Shown: positions 23,530 through 31,461 of the stretch, piece after piece | Layout of the letters: each line of letters begins with the position of its first letter | Position numbering within the stretch: position 1 is the stretch's first letter | NCBI GenBank assembly: GCA_028275505.1 | Contig: JAPWUP010000017.1 | Span: 1-39,607, forward strand | Direction of reading: 5' to 3' | From: Bryobacteraceae bacterium | GTDB taxonomy: Bacteria > Acidobacteriota > Terriglobia > Bryobacterales > Bryobacteraceae | Length of the DNA: 39,607 bases | Made by a program: the position numbers and the translations under genes | The notes under the pieces: generated by a model | The model's input: the letters and a program-made list of their open reading frames with translations, nothing else | Databases searched by the model: none | What the model was told of the DNA's origin: nothing

Positions 23530-24195
23530 GTGAGGTTCGCTGAAATCGTGCTGGCTGGAATGCTCGCCTGCGAGGCGGCCTGCCTTGCCGGACAAGCGCC
23601 CGAACTTCGATTGCCTGCGCCGCAGCGCGATGGCAAGGTCTCGCTGGAGCGGTGCCTGGCTACGCGACGCTCGGTTCGCGCCTATCGTGACGACGCCCTG
23701 AAGCTGGCCGAGCTGTCGCAGTTGCTCTGGGCCGCCCAGGGGATCACGGGCGGAGAGCGTTTGCGCACGGCGCCTTCGGCTGGGGCGTTGTACCCGCTCG
23801 AGGTGTACGTGCTTGCGGGCAGCGTGGAAGGCCTGGCGGCGGGGATTTACAAATATCGCCCGGAGCGCCACGAGCTGGTCCGCGTAGCGCAAGAAGATCG
23901 CCGGCGGGCGCTGGCCGAGGCCGCACTGGGGCAGCAGTTCATTGCCCAGGCCCCGGCGGTGTTCGTGATCGCGGGAGTTTATGAGCGGACGGCGCGCCGT
24001 TACGGCGATCGGGCGCCGCGTTACGTGCACATCGAGGTCGGCCACGCGGGCCAGAACATCTGCTTGCAGGCGGTGGCGCTCGGGCTGGGCAGCGTGACGG
24101 TAGGCGCCTTTCGCGATCCCGAGGTGAAGCGCGTGGTGGGCCTGGCCGACGACGAATCCCCGCTATACATCATCCCGGTGGGCCGGCCGCGGTAA
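23530..24195 (+). CDS. Exported nitroreductase-family (SagB-like) flavoprotein
   Basis: This 221-aa protein of the nitroreductase/SagB-type oxidoreductase family binds FMN. It has CLATRRSVRAYRDDALKLAE, the active-site-like APSAGALYPLEVYVL, YKYRPERHELV, HIEVGHAGQNICLQAVALGL and the closing YIIPVGRP. The start is GTG after GCGAGGAGG (RFAEIVLAGMLACEAACLAG then Gln). An upstream GTG at 23482 lacks a ribosome-binding site. The N-terminus looks like a signal peptide, unusual for a flavin enzyme in this family unless the cofactor is loaded outside. There is no thiazole/oxazole peptide cluster nearby. Substrate unknown. Confidence 0.85.
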   Translation: MRFAEIVLAGMLACEAACLAGQAPELRLPAPQRDGKVSLERCLATRRSVRAYRDDALKLAELSQLLWAAQGITGGERLRTAPSAGALYPLEVYVLAGSVEGLAAGIYKYRPERHELVRVAQEDRRRALAEAALGQQFIAQAPAVFVIAGVYERTARRYGDRAPRYVHIEVGHAGQNICLQAVALGLGSVTVGAFRDPEVKRVVGLADDESPLYIIPVGRPR

Positions 24196-24209
24196 AAACA
24201 AGAACCCGC

Positions 24210-25817
24210 TCAAATGTTCTTGACAGGACGGACCACGCCGCCCGGCGCGCCGTAACGATGGCGCACGGCTTTCCAATGCGCCGTGCCGTACTCGTCCAGG
24301 CCGACTTGGCCCTCCATGCCGTCCGGCGTGATCCGGCCTTCGAATTCGTAGACGATCCGCGTACCCTCGAACGGGTGCGAGCTGCGGAACCAGACGCGAT
24401 CGCCCTCGACCCATCCGCGCAGGTCCGAGGCCATCGTCTCCGTGCGGTGCGTGCCCACGATTTCCGCGCCCTCCTGCTCGAACACGAAGCTGTGTTCGGC
24501 GCTGCCGTAAACGAACTCCAGGCGTGCGTTCCACTGGCCGGCGATCTGCGCGGGCGGCGCGGACGAACGCAGCGTCTCGAGTTTGGGCGGCTTGGACAGC
24601 ACGGCATGGAGCCGCTCGGCCACGATCTCCTCCTCGCCCGGCGACATCATGTAGGGCATGATCGTCACCGAGCTGCGCGCCGGATCGCGCGCCGTGCCGG
24701 TTGAGCCCGCCAGCACGATCCGCGGGTCACCGTCGAGCAGAAGCTTCTCGACGGCCTGGCCCCAGATGCCCAGCTTCGTCCCGTCCCAGGAAATTCGCAG
24801 GCGCGGCGCGTGATTGGAAAGGCTCTCCGGATACAGCACCTCGGTCTCGACGCCTTCGATGCGCCGCACCCGTGCCGCGATGTGCTCGAGCCAGGATTCC
24901 CACTGCTCCCACTCCGCCTTGTGGTCGCGCTTGACCCAGGCCTCCACGGCGGCCAGCATGCCCATGATCTCTTCCTTGCCGACCTTCATCGAGCGTCCGA
25001 AAGAATGATGGGGCGCGCTGTTGAGGAAGGCGGCCTGGAGCAGATTCTTCGGCCCCAGCAGCAGGCCGGCGCATTGCGGCCCGCGCAGACACTTGCCGCC
25101 GCTATAGGCGACCATAGTGGCGCCGCGCTGAAGGTGCACGTTGGGGATCGTCAGGCGCTCGGCAGCGGCATCCACCAGAATGGGGACGCCGCGCGGTTTC
25201 GCCACTTCGGCGATGACGTCCAATCCCAGCGGTCCGCGATCGCCCGGGCCGGCCAGCACCATGATGAGCGCGGTGCGCGGGTTGATGGCCGCGGCCAGTT
25301 CCTCTTTGGTGGACACTTCCACGATGCGCACGCCGAGCATGCGGATGGCCTGGTCGTAGACGTTGCGCGAGTAACGCGGCGCGATGACCTCGTTTTTGAG
25401 CCGCGGATCGGGCAGGCGCTGGATTTTTTCGGGATCGGCGCCGGCAATGCACGCGGCGGTGGCGTGGGTGAGCGCGGCGGCGCAGCCCGCCGTGACGATG
25501 CCCCACTCGGCGCCCGTCAGCTCGGCGAGGCGCTTGCCTACCGCCTCCATGAGTTCATCCAGGTGCACGTAGTAGCGCGAGGCCTCGTCCATGGCGCGCT
25601 TGACCTCGGGCAGGGTCAGCGAGCCGCTGATGATCGTGAAGGTGCCCTTGCAGTTGATGAGCGGACGGACGCCGATTGCGGTGTAGATGTTGTGACGCAG
25701 GTCGTAGGCCGCCTGGGCTGCCCGGGCGCGAGCGGGCGCAAGGCCCAAGGTGGCGAGCATGCCGCCGGCGCGGAACAGATCGCGGCGGCTGGAGCGGCGC
25801 AGGTAATCGAGCAACAC
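24210..25817 (-). CDS. Tat-exported SelA-fold PLP enzyme with extra C-terminal beta domain
   Basis: This 535-aa protein has a SelA / D-glucosaminate-6-phosphate-ammonia-lyase-like PLP domain. A twin-arginine signal (LRRSSRRDLFRAGGMLATLG) ends near ARAAQ. Catalytic features are GAEWGIVTAGCAAALTHAT, VPILVDAAAE (D216) and the PLP lysine K242 in YSGGKCLRGPQCAG. After about residue 435 comes a separate beta-rich domain of roughly 95 residues (AGQWNARLEFVYGSAEHSF, RGWVEGDRVWFRSSHPFEG, GLDEYGTAHWKAVRH). Tat export fits a cofactor-loaded enzyme. Starts are GTG at 25817 or the adjacent TTG at 25814, with GGGAGGG upstream. It lies 68 bp after the tricorn-type gene. Substrate unknown; selenocysteine synthesis is excluded by export. 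Confidence 0.8.
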   Translation of the reverse strand: MLLDYLRRSSRRDLFRAGGMLATLGLAPARARAAQAAYDLRHNIYTAIGVRPLINCKGTFTIISGSLTLPEVKRAMDEASRYYVHLDELMEAVGKRLAELTGAEWGIVTAGCAAALTHATAACIAGADPEKIQRLPDPRLKNEVIAPRYSRNVYDQAIRMLGVRIVEVSTKEELAAAINPRTALIMVLAGPGDRGPLGLDVIAEVAKPRGVPILVDAAAERLTIPNVHLQRGATMVAYSGGKCLRGPQCAGLLLGPKNLLQAAFLNSAPHHSFGRSMKVGKEEIMGMLAAVEAWVKRDHKAEWEQWESWLEHIAARVRRIEGVETEVLYPESLSNHAPRLRISWDGTKLGIWGQAVEKLLLDGDPRIVLAGSTGTARDPARSSVTIMPYMMSPGEEEIVAERLHAVLSKPPKLETLRSSAPPAQIAGQWNARLEFVYGSAEHSFVFEQEGAEIVGTHRTETMASDLRGWVEGDRVWFRSSHPFEGTRIVYEFEGRITPDGMEGQVGLDEYGTAHWKAVRHRYGAPGGVVRPVKNI

Positions 25818-25884
25818 AGGTCCCTCCCGCGCGGGCGCGGAGCCCGCTGGGATCAGATTATCGCACTCGCTGCCCGGAGGGAAC

Positions 25885-28800
25885 TCAGCGTGCGGCGGTC
25901 TTGTAGTAATTCGGATAGGGCGGCTTCTTGGGAACGGGCGGCGGGTTCTTCTTGAGCGCGTCCAGCACGATCTCCACGGCCTTCTCCAGTTGCGGATCGC
26001 GGCCCTGTCGCCAGGCGGCGGGATCGAACTCGACCTCGATGTCGGGCGGGACGCCGCGATTTTCCACTTCCCAGTCACCTTCCGTGTTGAAGAAAGCGAG
26101 GTTGGGCGCAGTCACCATGCCGCCATCTATGAGCGGCGGGAATCCGAAAATGCCGACGAGGCCGCCCCAGGTGCGCTTGCCCACCAGCGGTCCCAGACGC
26201 GCCTTGCGGAAATACCAGGCGATGGCGTCGCCGCCCGAGCCGGCGTATTCGTTGATGATCATGACCTTGGGGCCGAAGATGGCGGCCAGGGGCGTGGTGA
26301 AGATCTCACCGTACCGGGTGGTCCAGTAATTCATCAGGGAGCGGCGCATGGAGTCAATGATGTAATCCGCCGCCATGCCGCCGCCGTTGAAGCGTTCGTC
26401 AATGATGGCAGCCTGTTTGTCTATCTGGGAAAAGTAATAACGGTTGAAGCTGGCGTAGCCGGCTTCGCCGGTATTGGGCAGATAGACGTAAGCCACGCGG
26501 CCTCCGGTCATCTGGTCCACTTTTCGCCGGTTGCCTTCCACCCAGGCGTAATGGCGCAGCATGGCTTCGCTCTCGACAGGCACGACGGTAACTTCGCGCG
26601 AGCCGGCGCCGCTCGGGTCGGGCCCCACGCGCAGCCGTACCTGCTTGCCGGCGGTTCCTTCGAAGAAGCTGTACAAGTTATCAGGGGGACGGAGTTCGCG
26701 GCCATTGACGGCCAGCAAGTATTCTCCTTCCTGAACGTTGACGCCGGGCTGAGTGAGCGGCGCTCGCAGGTCAGGATTCCAGTTCTCGCCGCTGTAAATG
26801 CGGGCGAAACGGTAGCGCCCGTTTTCGATGCGGTAATCGGCGCCGAGCAAGCCGACGCCCACGCGCCGGATCTCAGGCACATCGCCGCCGCCGGCGCGCA
26901 CGTGGCCCAGGCACAGCTCACCCAGCATTTCCGAGAACAGGTAATTCAGGTCTTCCCGGTGGGCGATGCCATCGAGATACGGTTCATACTTTTTCATCAC
27001 GGCGGCGAGATCCAGACCGTGCAGGCCCGGGTCGTAAAGGAAATCGCGCTCGATGCGCCAGACTTCGCGGTACATCTGCCGCCATTCCGCTTTCGGGTCC
27101 ACGCGCACTTCCATGGCGTCCAGCCTGAGCACGCCCTCGCCCGGCTTGGGAGGTTGCGCGGCGCCGGCTACGGCCCACTGGTCGCCTTTCCGGTAGAGCA
27201 CTTTTTCGCCGTTGTGCGAGACGTCGAAAAACCGGACCGCTTCAAGGAAGCGGTCGGTCTTGCGCGTCTTGAGCTCGAACCGGTGGATGTTCACCGTCTG
27301 CCGCATGCGCTGGGTAACCGGCTCGGCCTCCGCCAAAAAGAGGATCCCCGACTTGCCCACCCACAGGCCCGAGTAGTTACGCGCCGGAATCGGCAAGGCA
27401 AGAATGCGTTGCGAGATATTGTCGAAATCTATGCGCACGCGAGGCGCTGCGCCGGTTTCTTCCTTCTTTGGCGGCTCCTTTGGCTTTGCCGCTTCCTGCG
27501 GCTTTTCCTCATCGCTTTCCGGCGCCAGCGGCGAAGGCAGGTCCTTGCGCAGGACGATGACGTAAACGTTGCGCGAAACGGGCCGGTTGAAGCCCGACAT
27601 ATCCAGCCAGCCACTGGCGGGGCCGGTGTCCGTCGAGGCCGTGAAGTAAAGGAGCTCGCCGTTGGGATCGAAAGCCGCGTAGCGCGCGTCGCTCATGCCG
27701 TCAGTAACCTGGCGGCTTTTGTTTTCTTCGAGCGAGTAAATGAAGACGGCCCGGAAGTGGTTACGAAGCTGCCGGGTGTAAGCGATCCAGCGGCTGTCCG
27801 GAGACCACGACGGGTCCAAAGTACGTTCCGGCTTGGAGTAAGTGTCCGTGTCTACTTTGACCGGCGTCTTTTTCTCCAGATCCATGTACCACAGGTTGAG
27901 GCGGGCGTCAGTGTAAGCGATTTTCTTCCCGTCGGGCGACCAGACCGGTGAGTAATAAAAGGAGGGTGGATTATCGAGCGGTATTTTTTCCGTTGGCCCC
28001 AGTCCGGTTTGGTCGGCTATGTGCAGCGCGTATTCGCCGGATTCGTCCGAGAAATAGGCGATCCGCCTGCCATCGGGGGACCAGGCGGGGTAGCGATCGG
28101 CGACGCCCGGGGAGTTGGTGAGGTTGCGGATGTCGCCTTTTTCCACGGGAACGGTGAGGATTTCGCCGCGCGCTTCGAACACCGCGCGAACGCCGGTGGG
28201 CGACAGTCCCGCATCGCGGATCGAGCGGGCCACGCGCTCGAAGGAGGGCCGGATGGTGGGCAGGTCGCCGGCCAGCGTGATCGGGATTCGCCGGGTCCGT
28301 CCGGTCTTCAGATCGTAGAGGTTGAGCGAGCCGAACTGTTCGTAGACGATCGCGTCCGGGCCGGCGGAGGCGGATTTGAAATCCATGCCGGAATTGGCGA
28401 CCACTTCCCTGACTTGCCTGGTCTTCAGATCATAGGCGAACAGGGAAAAGCGGCCGTTTCGGTCGGATAGAAAGTAAATGCGGTCGCCCACCCACATCGG
28501 GTAAAAGTCATTGGAATTGTCACGCGGAATTTTTTCGATTCGCGAATCCTTGAGATCGGCGATCCAGATGGGCGTGGTTCGTCCTCCGCGATAGCGCTTC
28601 CACGCAATGAAGGCGGGACGCAGGGGGACATAGGCGAGCCTGGTTCCGTCCGGCGAGTAAGACCCCTGCTCGGCCATGGGCAAGGGCACCTCTTCGGGAA
28701 AGCCGCCTTCGACGGGTACGGTGAACAGTCGGCTGACGCGCGTGTAACTGTGGCGTGACGAGCTGAACAGGATGCGTTTGCCGTCGGGCGTCCATCCGAC

Positions 28801-29124
28801 CACGCGGTCGGCATCCGGATGCCAGGTGAGCCGCCGGGGCACTCCTCCGGTGGCCGGCACGACGTAAACGTCCACGTTCCCGTCGTACTCGCCGCTGAAG
28901 GCGATCAGGGTTCCGTCCGGCGAGAAGTACGGGTCGGTCTCGATGCCGGGACCCACGGTGAGCCGGCGCGCTTCACCGCCCTCGCGGGGCGCGATCCACA
29001 AATCGCCCGCGTAGGAGAAGACTACGTGCGTGCGGTTAATGGTGGGCTTTTGCAAGAGCAGCGGTTTTTCGGTCTGGGCGCCGAGCGCACAGAAAGCAAC
29101 GACGAGCAGAAACACTCTTTTCAT
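25885..29124 (-). CDS. Tricorn-type S41 peptidase, exported
   Basis: This 1079-aa protein has a Sec signal (MKRVFLLVVAFCALGA, then Gln). A beta-propeller built from WD40-like/TolB-like units follows (DPYFSPDGTLIAFSGEYDG, RYPAWSPDGRRIAYFSDESG, SWSPDSRWIAYTR). Then comes the tricorn core: helix bundle, PDZ domain (YLLAVNGRELRPPDNLYSFF) and C-terminal S41 serine-protease domain. Likely catalytic residues are H741 (LCLGHVRAGGGD) and S963 in NEYAGSGGDAIAWYF. Size and order match archaeal and bacterial tricorn proteases, which cut peptides into di- to tetrapeptides. A Lys/Glu/Pro insert (DEEKPQEAAKPKEPPKKEE) separates propeller and core. It lies 7 bp after the fucosidase and probably acts in the periplasm. 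Confidence 0.93.
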   Translation of the reverse strand: MKRVFLLVVAFCALGAQTEKPLLLQKPTINRTHVVFSYAGDLWIAPREGGEARRLTVGPGIETDPYFSPDGTLIAFSGEYDGNVDVYVVPATGGVPRRLTWHPDADRVVGWTPDGKRILFSSSRHSYTRVSRLFTVPVEGGFPEEVPLPMAEQGSYSPDGTRLAYVPLRPAFIAWKRYRGGRTTPIWIADLKDSRIEKIPRDNSNDFYPMWVGDRIYFLSDRNGRFSLFAYDLKTRQVREVVANSGMDFKSASAGPDAIVYEQFGSLNLYDLKTGRTRRIPITLAGDLPTIRPSFERVARSIRDAGLSPTGVRAVFEARGEILTVPVEKGDIRNLTNSPGVADRYPAWSPDGRRIAYFSDESGEYALHIADQTGLGPTEKIPLDNPPSFYYSPVWSPDGKKIAYTDARLNLWYMDLEKKTPVKVDTDTYSKPERTLDPSWSPDSRWIAYTRQLRNHFRAVFIYSLEENKSRQVTDGMSDARYAAFDPNGELLYFTASTDTGPASGWLDMSGFNRPVSRNVYVIVLRKDLPSPLAPESDEEKPQEAAKPKEPPKKEETGAAPRVRIDFDNISQRILALPIPARNYSGLWVGKSGILFLAEAEPVTQRMRQTVNIHRFELKTRKTDRFLEAVRFFDVSHNGEKVLYRKGDQWAVAGAAQPPKPGEGVLRLDAMEVRVDPKAEWRQMYREVWRIERDFLYDPGLHGLDLAAVMKKYEPYLDGIAHREDLNYLFSEMLGELCLGHVRAGGGDVPEIRRVGVGLLGADYRIENGRYRFARIYSGENWNPDLRAPLTQPGVNVQEGEYLLAVNGRELRPPDNLYSFFEGTAGKQVRLRVGPDPSGAGSREVTVVPVESEAMLRHYAWVEGNRRKVDQMTGGRVAYVYLPNTGEAGYASFNRYYFSQIDKQAAIIDERFNGGGMAADYIIDSMRRSLMNYWTTRYGEIFTTPLAAIFGPKVMIINEYAGSGGDAIAWYFRKARLGPLVGKRTWGGLVGIFGFPPLIDGGMVTAPNLAFFNTEGDWEVENRGVPPDIEVEFDPAAWRQGRDPQLEKAVEIVLDALKKNPPPVPKKPPYPNYYKTAAR

Positions 29125-29131
29125 GAGCCTC

Positions 29132-30415
29132 TCATTCCAATACGACGATCGTGTCTATGGGGTTCCGCAGGCTGGCCGGCAATCGCAGCAGCAAGCCGCC
29201 TTCGGCGCGGCGCATCGTGACCGGCGTTCCGCTCGGGAAGGCTTTGGCGGTCTTGACGTTGGGGATATCCGGGATCGCCAGCAATTCGTCCGGCCAGTCG
29301 AGCACGTGCACGAAAACCTTGTTGTTTTTGCGCGTGGTGACGCCCCAGGGTCGCGGCGGGATGGGGCCGCCGCGCGTGCCGTAAATGGAATCGCCGTTTT
29401 CGCGCAGCCATTGCCCCATGCCGCGCAGCCGCTCCACGAACTCGGGCTGGATCTTGCCGTTGGGCATCGGTCCGACGTTCAGCAGAAAGTTGGCGTTGTA
29501 ACCGGCCGCGCGCACCAGGTAATGGATCAGTTCGCTGACGCTCTTGTAGCGGTTATCTTTGGCGTTGTAACCCCAAGAGCGGTTGATGGTGTCGCAGGTT
29601 TCCAACGGCAGGTTGCCTATTTCGGCTTCGGCGTTGAAGCCGGCCGTGTTGTGGCCGGGCAGGTCCTTTTCGAACATCTGGAAATCCTCGCCTTCAAAGG
29701 GCCGCCGATGGTGGTTGTTTCCGATCAGCGCGGCGGGCTGCAAGCGGTGAATCAGCGAGTAGGTTTTCTGGAGACGCCAGTCGGCGTCGGGCTTGTCCCA
29801 CCAGCCATCGAACCAGATGCCGGCGATGGGTCCGTAATTGGTCAGCAGTTCTTCGAGCTGGGCGTCGAGATAGTCCAGATAGCGGTACCAGTTGCCACTC
29901 TCCGGACGTCCGGAGTACTGACCCGTGCGCCCGCGCGGATAGTAATCCGGGTGATGCCAGTCCAGGTGCGAATGATACAGGAAGAGTTTGATGCCCTGTT
30001 TGTGGCACTCATCGGCCAGCATTTTGATGACGTCCTTGCCGTAAGGGGTGGCGTCCACGATGTTCCAGCGGCTTTGTTTGGTGTGCCACATGGCGAAGCC
30101 GTCGTGGTGCTTGCTGGTGAAGGTGATGTAGCGCATGCCGGCTTCCTTGGCCAGCGCCACCCATTCCGCGGCGTTGAACTCGGTGGGGTTAAATTTGGGC
30201 GCCAGCTTTTCGTACTCGGCGATGGTCATTTTGCGATTGTGCATGACCCATTCGCCGTCGCCGAGGACGCTGTAAACGCCCCAGTGAATGAACATGCCGA
30301 ACTTGGCGTCCTGGAACCACTCGCGCGCCTTGAGATTTTCGGGGGCAGGCCGGTAGCTCTGGCCGGCCAGAGAAAGGGCAAGCAAGGGAAACATCAACAG
30401 CCACTCGGTCCGCAT
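29132..30415 (-). CDS. Alpha-L-fucosidase, GH29, exported
   Basis: This 427-aa GH29 glycosidase releases alpha-L-fucose by a retaining mechanism. The signal peptide is MRTEWLLMFPLLALSLAG, followed by Gln. Family segments are FQDAKFGMFIHWGVYSV, YITFTSKHHDGFAMWHTKQS and the nucleophile D203 in AGIWFDGWWDKP. TINRSWGYNAKDNRYKS and NFLLNVGPMPNGKI follow, and the C-terminal beta domain is short. The length is typical of the catalytic domain without a carbohydrate-binding module. It sits between the 2-hydroxyacid dehydrogenase (40 bp upstream) and the tricorn-type gene (7 bp downstream). Together with the nearby sulfatase it suggests attack on fucosylated, perhaps sulfated, glycans. Confidence 0.95.
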   Translation of the reverse strand: MRTEWLLMFPLLALSLAGQSYRPAPENLKAREWFQDAKFGMFIHWGVYSVLGDGEWVMHNRKMTIAEYEKLAPKFNPTEFNAAEWVALAKEAGMRYITFTSKHHDGFAMWHTKQSRWNIVDATPYGKDVIKMLADECHKQGIKLFLYHSHLDWHHPDYYPRGRTGQYSGRPESGNWYRYLDYLDAQLEELLTNYGPIAGIWFDGWWDKPDADWRLQKTYSLIHRLQPAALIGNNHHRRPFEGEDFQMFEKDLPGHNTAGFNAEAEIGNLPLETCDTINRSWGYNAKDNRYKSVSELIHYLVRAAGYNANFLLNVGPMPNGKIQPEFVERLRGMGQWLRENGDSIYGTRGGPIPPRPWGVTTRKNNKVFVHVLDWPDELLAIPDIPNVKTAKAFPSGTPVTMRRAEGGLLLRLPASLRNPIDTIVVLE

Positions 30416-30455
30416 GTCCCTGATTATCGCCTTTTGCGAGACTGTGCGGGCGGGC

Positions 30456-31424
30456 TCAGTAACCCAGCCGTTTGTCCACCAGGTTGCGCAGCGGCAGGCC
30501 CTGCCGGAAACGCTCGAAATTGTCCAGGAACAGTTCCATCGCGCGGCGTTTCCATCCCGGGAAGTGATCGGCGCAGTGAGGCGAGAGGAGGACGTTATCG
30601 AGGGCGTAGAACGGATGTCCTTCGGGCAGCGGTTCGCGATCGAAAACGTCGAGCGCGGCGCCGCGAATGCGGCCTTGCTGCAAAGCGCGTACCAGCGCGT
30701 CCTCGCGAACCACAGGGCCTCGGCCCACGTTGATCAGGACCGCGGTGGGCTTCATCCGGGCCAGTTCGGCTTCGCCCAGCAGGCCGCGGGTTTCGGGCGT
30801 CAGGGGCAGGGAAATGACGAGGTAGTCGCTCAGCTCGAGCAATTCGTGGAGGGCATCCGGCCCGTACACCCGCTCCACATCAGAATGTTCACGGCTCAGT
30901 TCGGGGCGCCGTCGCAAAGCGGCGATGTGCATGCCGAAGGCGCGGGCGCGCCGCGCGACCGCGTGTCCGATGTCCCCGAAGCCCAGGATCCCCAACCAGC
31001 GATCTTCGATCAACTCGACGTCGAACGGGTCCCACAGGCCGGCCTGGCGGCTGCGGATCATGCGGGCGAAGTCCTTGGCAAAAAACAGCACCGCACCCAT
31101 GACGAATTCGGCCAGCGAATCGCTGTAGAGGCCGCGCGAGTTGGTCACGGGCACGGGACTTTCAATGAGCGCGGGGAACAGCACGTTCTCCACGCCCGCG
31201 CTCGCGCTGTGCACCCAGCGGAGGCGGCGTGCGTGGGGCCAGATAGCCTCCAGCAATTCGCGACGCGAGAACCAGCAAAGGATGACGTCGGCCTCTGGAG
31301 CGGCGTCTGCGAAAGCTTCGGGCCGGTCGCCGACCACGATCCGGGTCTGCTCCGGCAGACGCTCGAGCAATGCGAGTTCGCGCTCGGCCGGGTCGCCGAG
31401 GACCAGCAACGTCAACTCCGCCAT
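30456..31424 (-). CDS. D-2-hydroxyacid dehydrogenase family protein
   Basis: This 322-aa cytoplasmic NAD(P)-dependent dehydrogenase has LGILGFGDIGHAVARRARAF as the nucleotide-binding loop. Catalytic residues are the Arg in INVGRGPVV, the Glu in DVFDREPLPEGHP and the His in LLSPHCADHF. The N-terminal half (VILCWFSRRELLEAIWPHA, VHSASAGVENVLFP, NSRGLYSDSLAEFVMG) matches the substrate-binding domain. Members reduce 2-ketoacids or oxidise D-2-hydroxyacids, including glyoxylate and hydroxypyruvate. The sequence does not fix the substrate. In this operon it could process a sugar-acid product of glycan breakdown. Confidence 0.93.
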   Translation of the reverse strand: MAELTLLVLGDPAERELALLERLPEQTRIVVGDRPEAFADAAPEADVILCWFSRRELLEAIWPHARRLRWVHSASAGVENVLFPALIESPVPVTNSRGLYSDSLAEFVMGAVLFFAKDFARMIRSRQAGLWDPFDVELIEDRWLGILGFGDIGHAVARRARAFGMHIAALRRRPELSREHSDVERVYGPDALHELLELSDYLVISLPLTPETRGLLGEAELARMKPTAVLINVGRGPVVREDALVRALQQGRIRGAALDVFDREPLPEGHPFYALDNVLLSPHCADHFPGWKRRAMELFLDNFERFRQGLPLRNLVDKRLGY

Positions 31425-31461
31425 CTCCGTGAAACCAGCATGTGGTTCGGCAGGGATGCGG

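Noticed and set aside
23125-24195. tRNA-associated integrative element
   Set aside because: No integrase, no repeated tRNA 3' end and no phage-like genes are visible on either side.
24210-25817. Selenocysteine synthase (selA)
   Set aside because: A Tat signal, an extra C-terminal domain and the lack of selB or tRNA-Sec nearby do not fit selenocysteine synthesis.
25990-30733. Two plus-strand open frames of 650 and 570 residues opposite the tricorn-type and fucosidase genes
   Set aside because: They are antisense shadows of genes with intact active sites, and their composition is not protein-like.
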